The translations under genes were made by a program, and so were the position numbers. The notes below the pieces were generated by a model. The model did not search any database. It saw only the letters and a list, made by a program, of their open reading frames with translations, and had not been told where the DNA came from. 5,856 nucleotides of DNA, taken from assembly GCA_029260695.1 (NCBI GenBank), contig JAJDCT010000008.1, forward strand, positions 1 through 5,856. The letters are read 5' to 3'. Within the stretch, counting starts at the first letter, position 1; every line of letters starts with the position of its first letter. This document shows positions 5,347 to 5,856 of the stretch, one piece after another. This DNA comes from Phycisphaeraceae bacterium. GTDB taxonomy: Bacteria > Planctomycetota > Phycisphaerae > Phycisphaerales > Phycisphaeraceae.

Positions 5347-5856
5347 ATGACAGATATTTTTTCACTGCTCAGCTTTCCGGCCTGGATTGACCCCCAAGTC
5401 TTCCGTTGGCCCGTCACCGGGACGTACCTCGCGCTGATGGCGATCATCGGGGTTTACGGGCTGCATCGGTACTGGCTGGTGTTCTTATACGGCCGGCACC
5501 GCCGGGTCAGGCCTCGACCCGAACAGCGCTACGAACAGCTACCCCGGGTCACCGTGCAACTGCCGATGTTCAATGAAGGCGCGGTGGTGCACCGGATCAT
5601 CGACGCCGCTTGCGCGATCGAGTACCCGACGGATCGTTTGCAGATCCAGGTCGTCGACGATTCGACTGACGGCTCGAATGACCTAGCCCGGCAGCGGGTC
5701 GACTATTGGATCGACAGGGGGATCGACATCCAGTACCTGCACCGTGAAGACCGGACCGGGTTCAAGGCCGGGGCGCTTCAGGACGCTACCAGCAGCGCGA
5801 CCGGCGAGTTGATCGCCATCTTCGACGCAGACTTCATCCCCCCCGCCGCTTTCCTT
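5347..5856 (+). CDS. Family 2 glycosyltransferase, cellulose-synthase-like (3' end truncated by window)
   Basis: The first 170 residues of a membrane-associated GT2 enzyme are visible. An N-terminal membrane segment (about 23-48, YLALMAIIGVYGLHRYWLVF) leads to the GT-A domain. This starts RVTVQLPMFNEGAVVHRII (67-85) and carries VVDDSTDGS (D104/D105, nucleotide-sugar binding), RTGFKAGAL (136-144) and FDADF (160-162, the DxD-type metal and UDP-sugar motif). This order and the FKAGAL motif are typical of processive, CesA/CslA-like beta-glycan synthases. Acceptor-site motifs such as QxxRW and the later membrane helices lie beyond the window, so cellulose, mannan or another product cannot be decided. 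The ATG at 5347 gives the family-like N-terminus. It has no clear Shine-Dalgarno, and an in-frame GTG at 5284 is a less likely alternative. It is transcribed divergently from the lipoprotein cluster. Confidence 0.9.
   Translation, partial: MTDIFSLLSFPAWIDPQVFRWPVTGTYLALMAIIGVYGLHRYWLVFLYGRHRRVRPRPEQRYEQLPRVTVQLPMFNEGAVVHRIIDAACAIEYPTDRLQIQVVDDSTDGSNDLARQRVDYWIDRGIDIQYLHREDRTGFKAGALQDATSSATGELIAIFDADFIPPAAFL

Noticed and set aside
5115..5365. Short minus-strand open frames in the divergent intergenic region
   Set aside because: No ribosome site, no recognisable protein pattern, and one overlaps the glycosyltransferase start. Better explained as non-coding promoter region.
1..5856. CRISPR array, tRNA, rRNA, insertion sequence or phage remnant
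   Set aside because: No spaced direct repeats, no tRNA or rRNA sequence recognised and no transposase motifs. The Xer protein lacks mobile-element neighbours or attachment-site repeats, so it looks like a chromosomal Xer rather than an integrase.

Overview
The window reads as a chromosomal segment of a GC-rich, diderm (outer-membrane-bearing) bacterium. Two lipoprotein genes, an apolipoprotein N-acyltransferase, a TolB-type beta-propeller and a Xer recombinase with a glutamine-rich insertion, together with the base composition and codon style, fit a member of the Planctomycetota (perhaps Phycisphaerae). That assignment is inference; the window has no rRNA or other marker gene.

Layout. From the left edge to base 1289 is the minus-strand gene lnt (apolipoprotein N-acyltransferase), with its 3' end cut off by the window. 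A 177-base gap (1290-1466) holds a 14-bp G-rich tandem repeat directly before the lnt start codon and a strong intrinsic terminator facing left. Four minus-strand genes follow, read from right to left: a TolB-like six-bladed propeller lipoprotein (5068-3737), a lipoprotein with a CsgG/TolB-N-like alpha/beta domain (3645-2893), a small unknown protein of 91 residues (2847-2572), and a XerC/XerD-type tyrosine recombinase (2474-1467). The gaps are 91, 45 and 97 bases, and the terminator after the recombinase is the only strong one seen, so these four are probably one transcript. A 278-base divergent intergenic region (5069-5346) separates this cluster from a plus-strand family 2 glycosyltransferase (5347 to the right edge, 3' truncated) of the processive, cellulose-synthase-like type.

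How the genes may work together. The two lipoproteins would be exported, lipidated and, in a diderm, N-acylated by Lnt. Their predicted folds match the two halves of a canonical TolB protein, which suggests a split TolB-like envelope module. The recombinase probably resolves chromosome dimers at division, so its company with envelope proteins hints at a cell-division or envelope theme. The glycosyltransferase would make a polysaccharide at the membrane.

Most of the window is ordinary core-type sequence. The points most worth a second look are the split TolB arrangement, a nine-C tract inside the CsgG-like lipoprotein gene, the G-rich tandem repeat abutting lnt, the terminator whose T-tract runs into a perfect -10 hexamer, and a recurring GGCCGATCGGCC palindrome.
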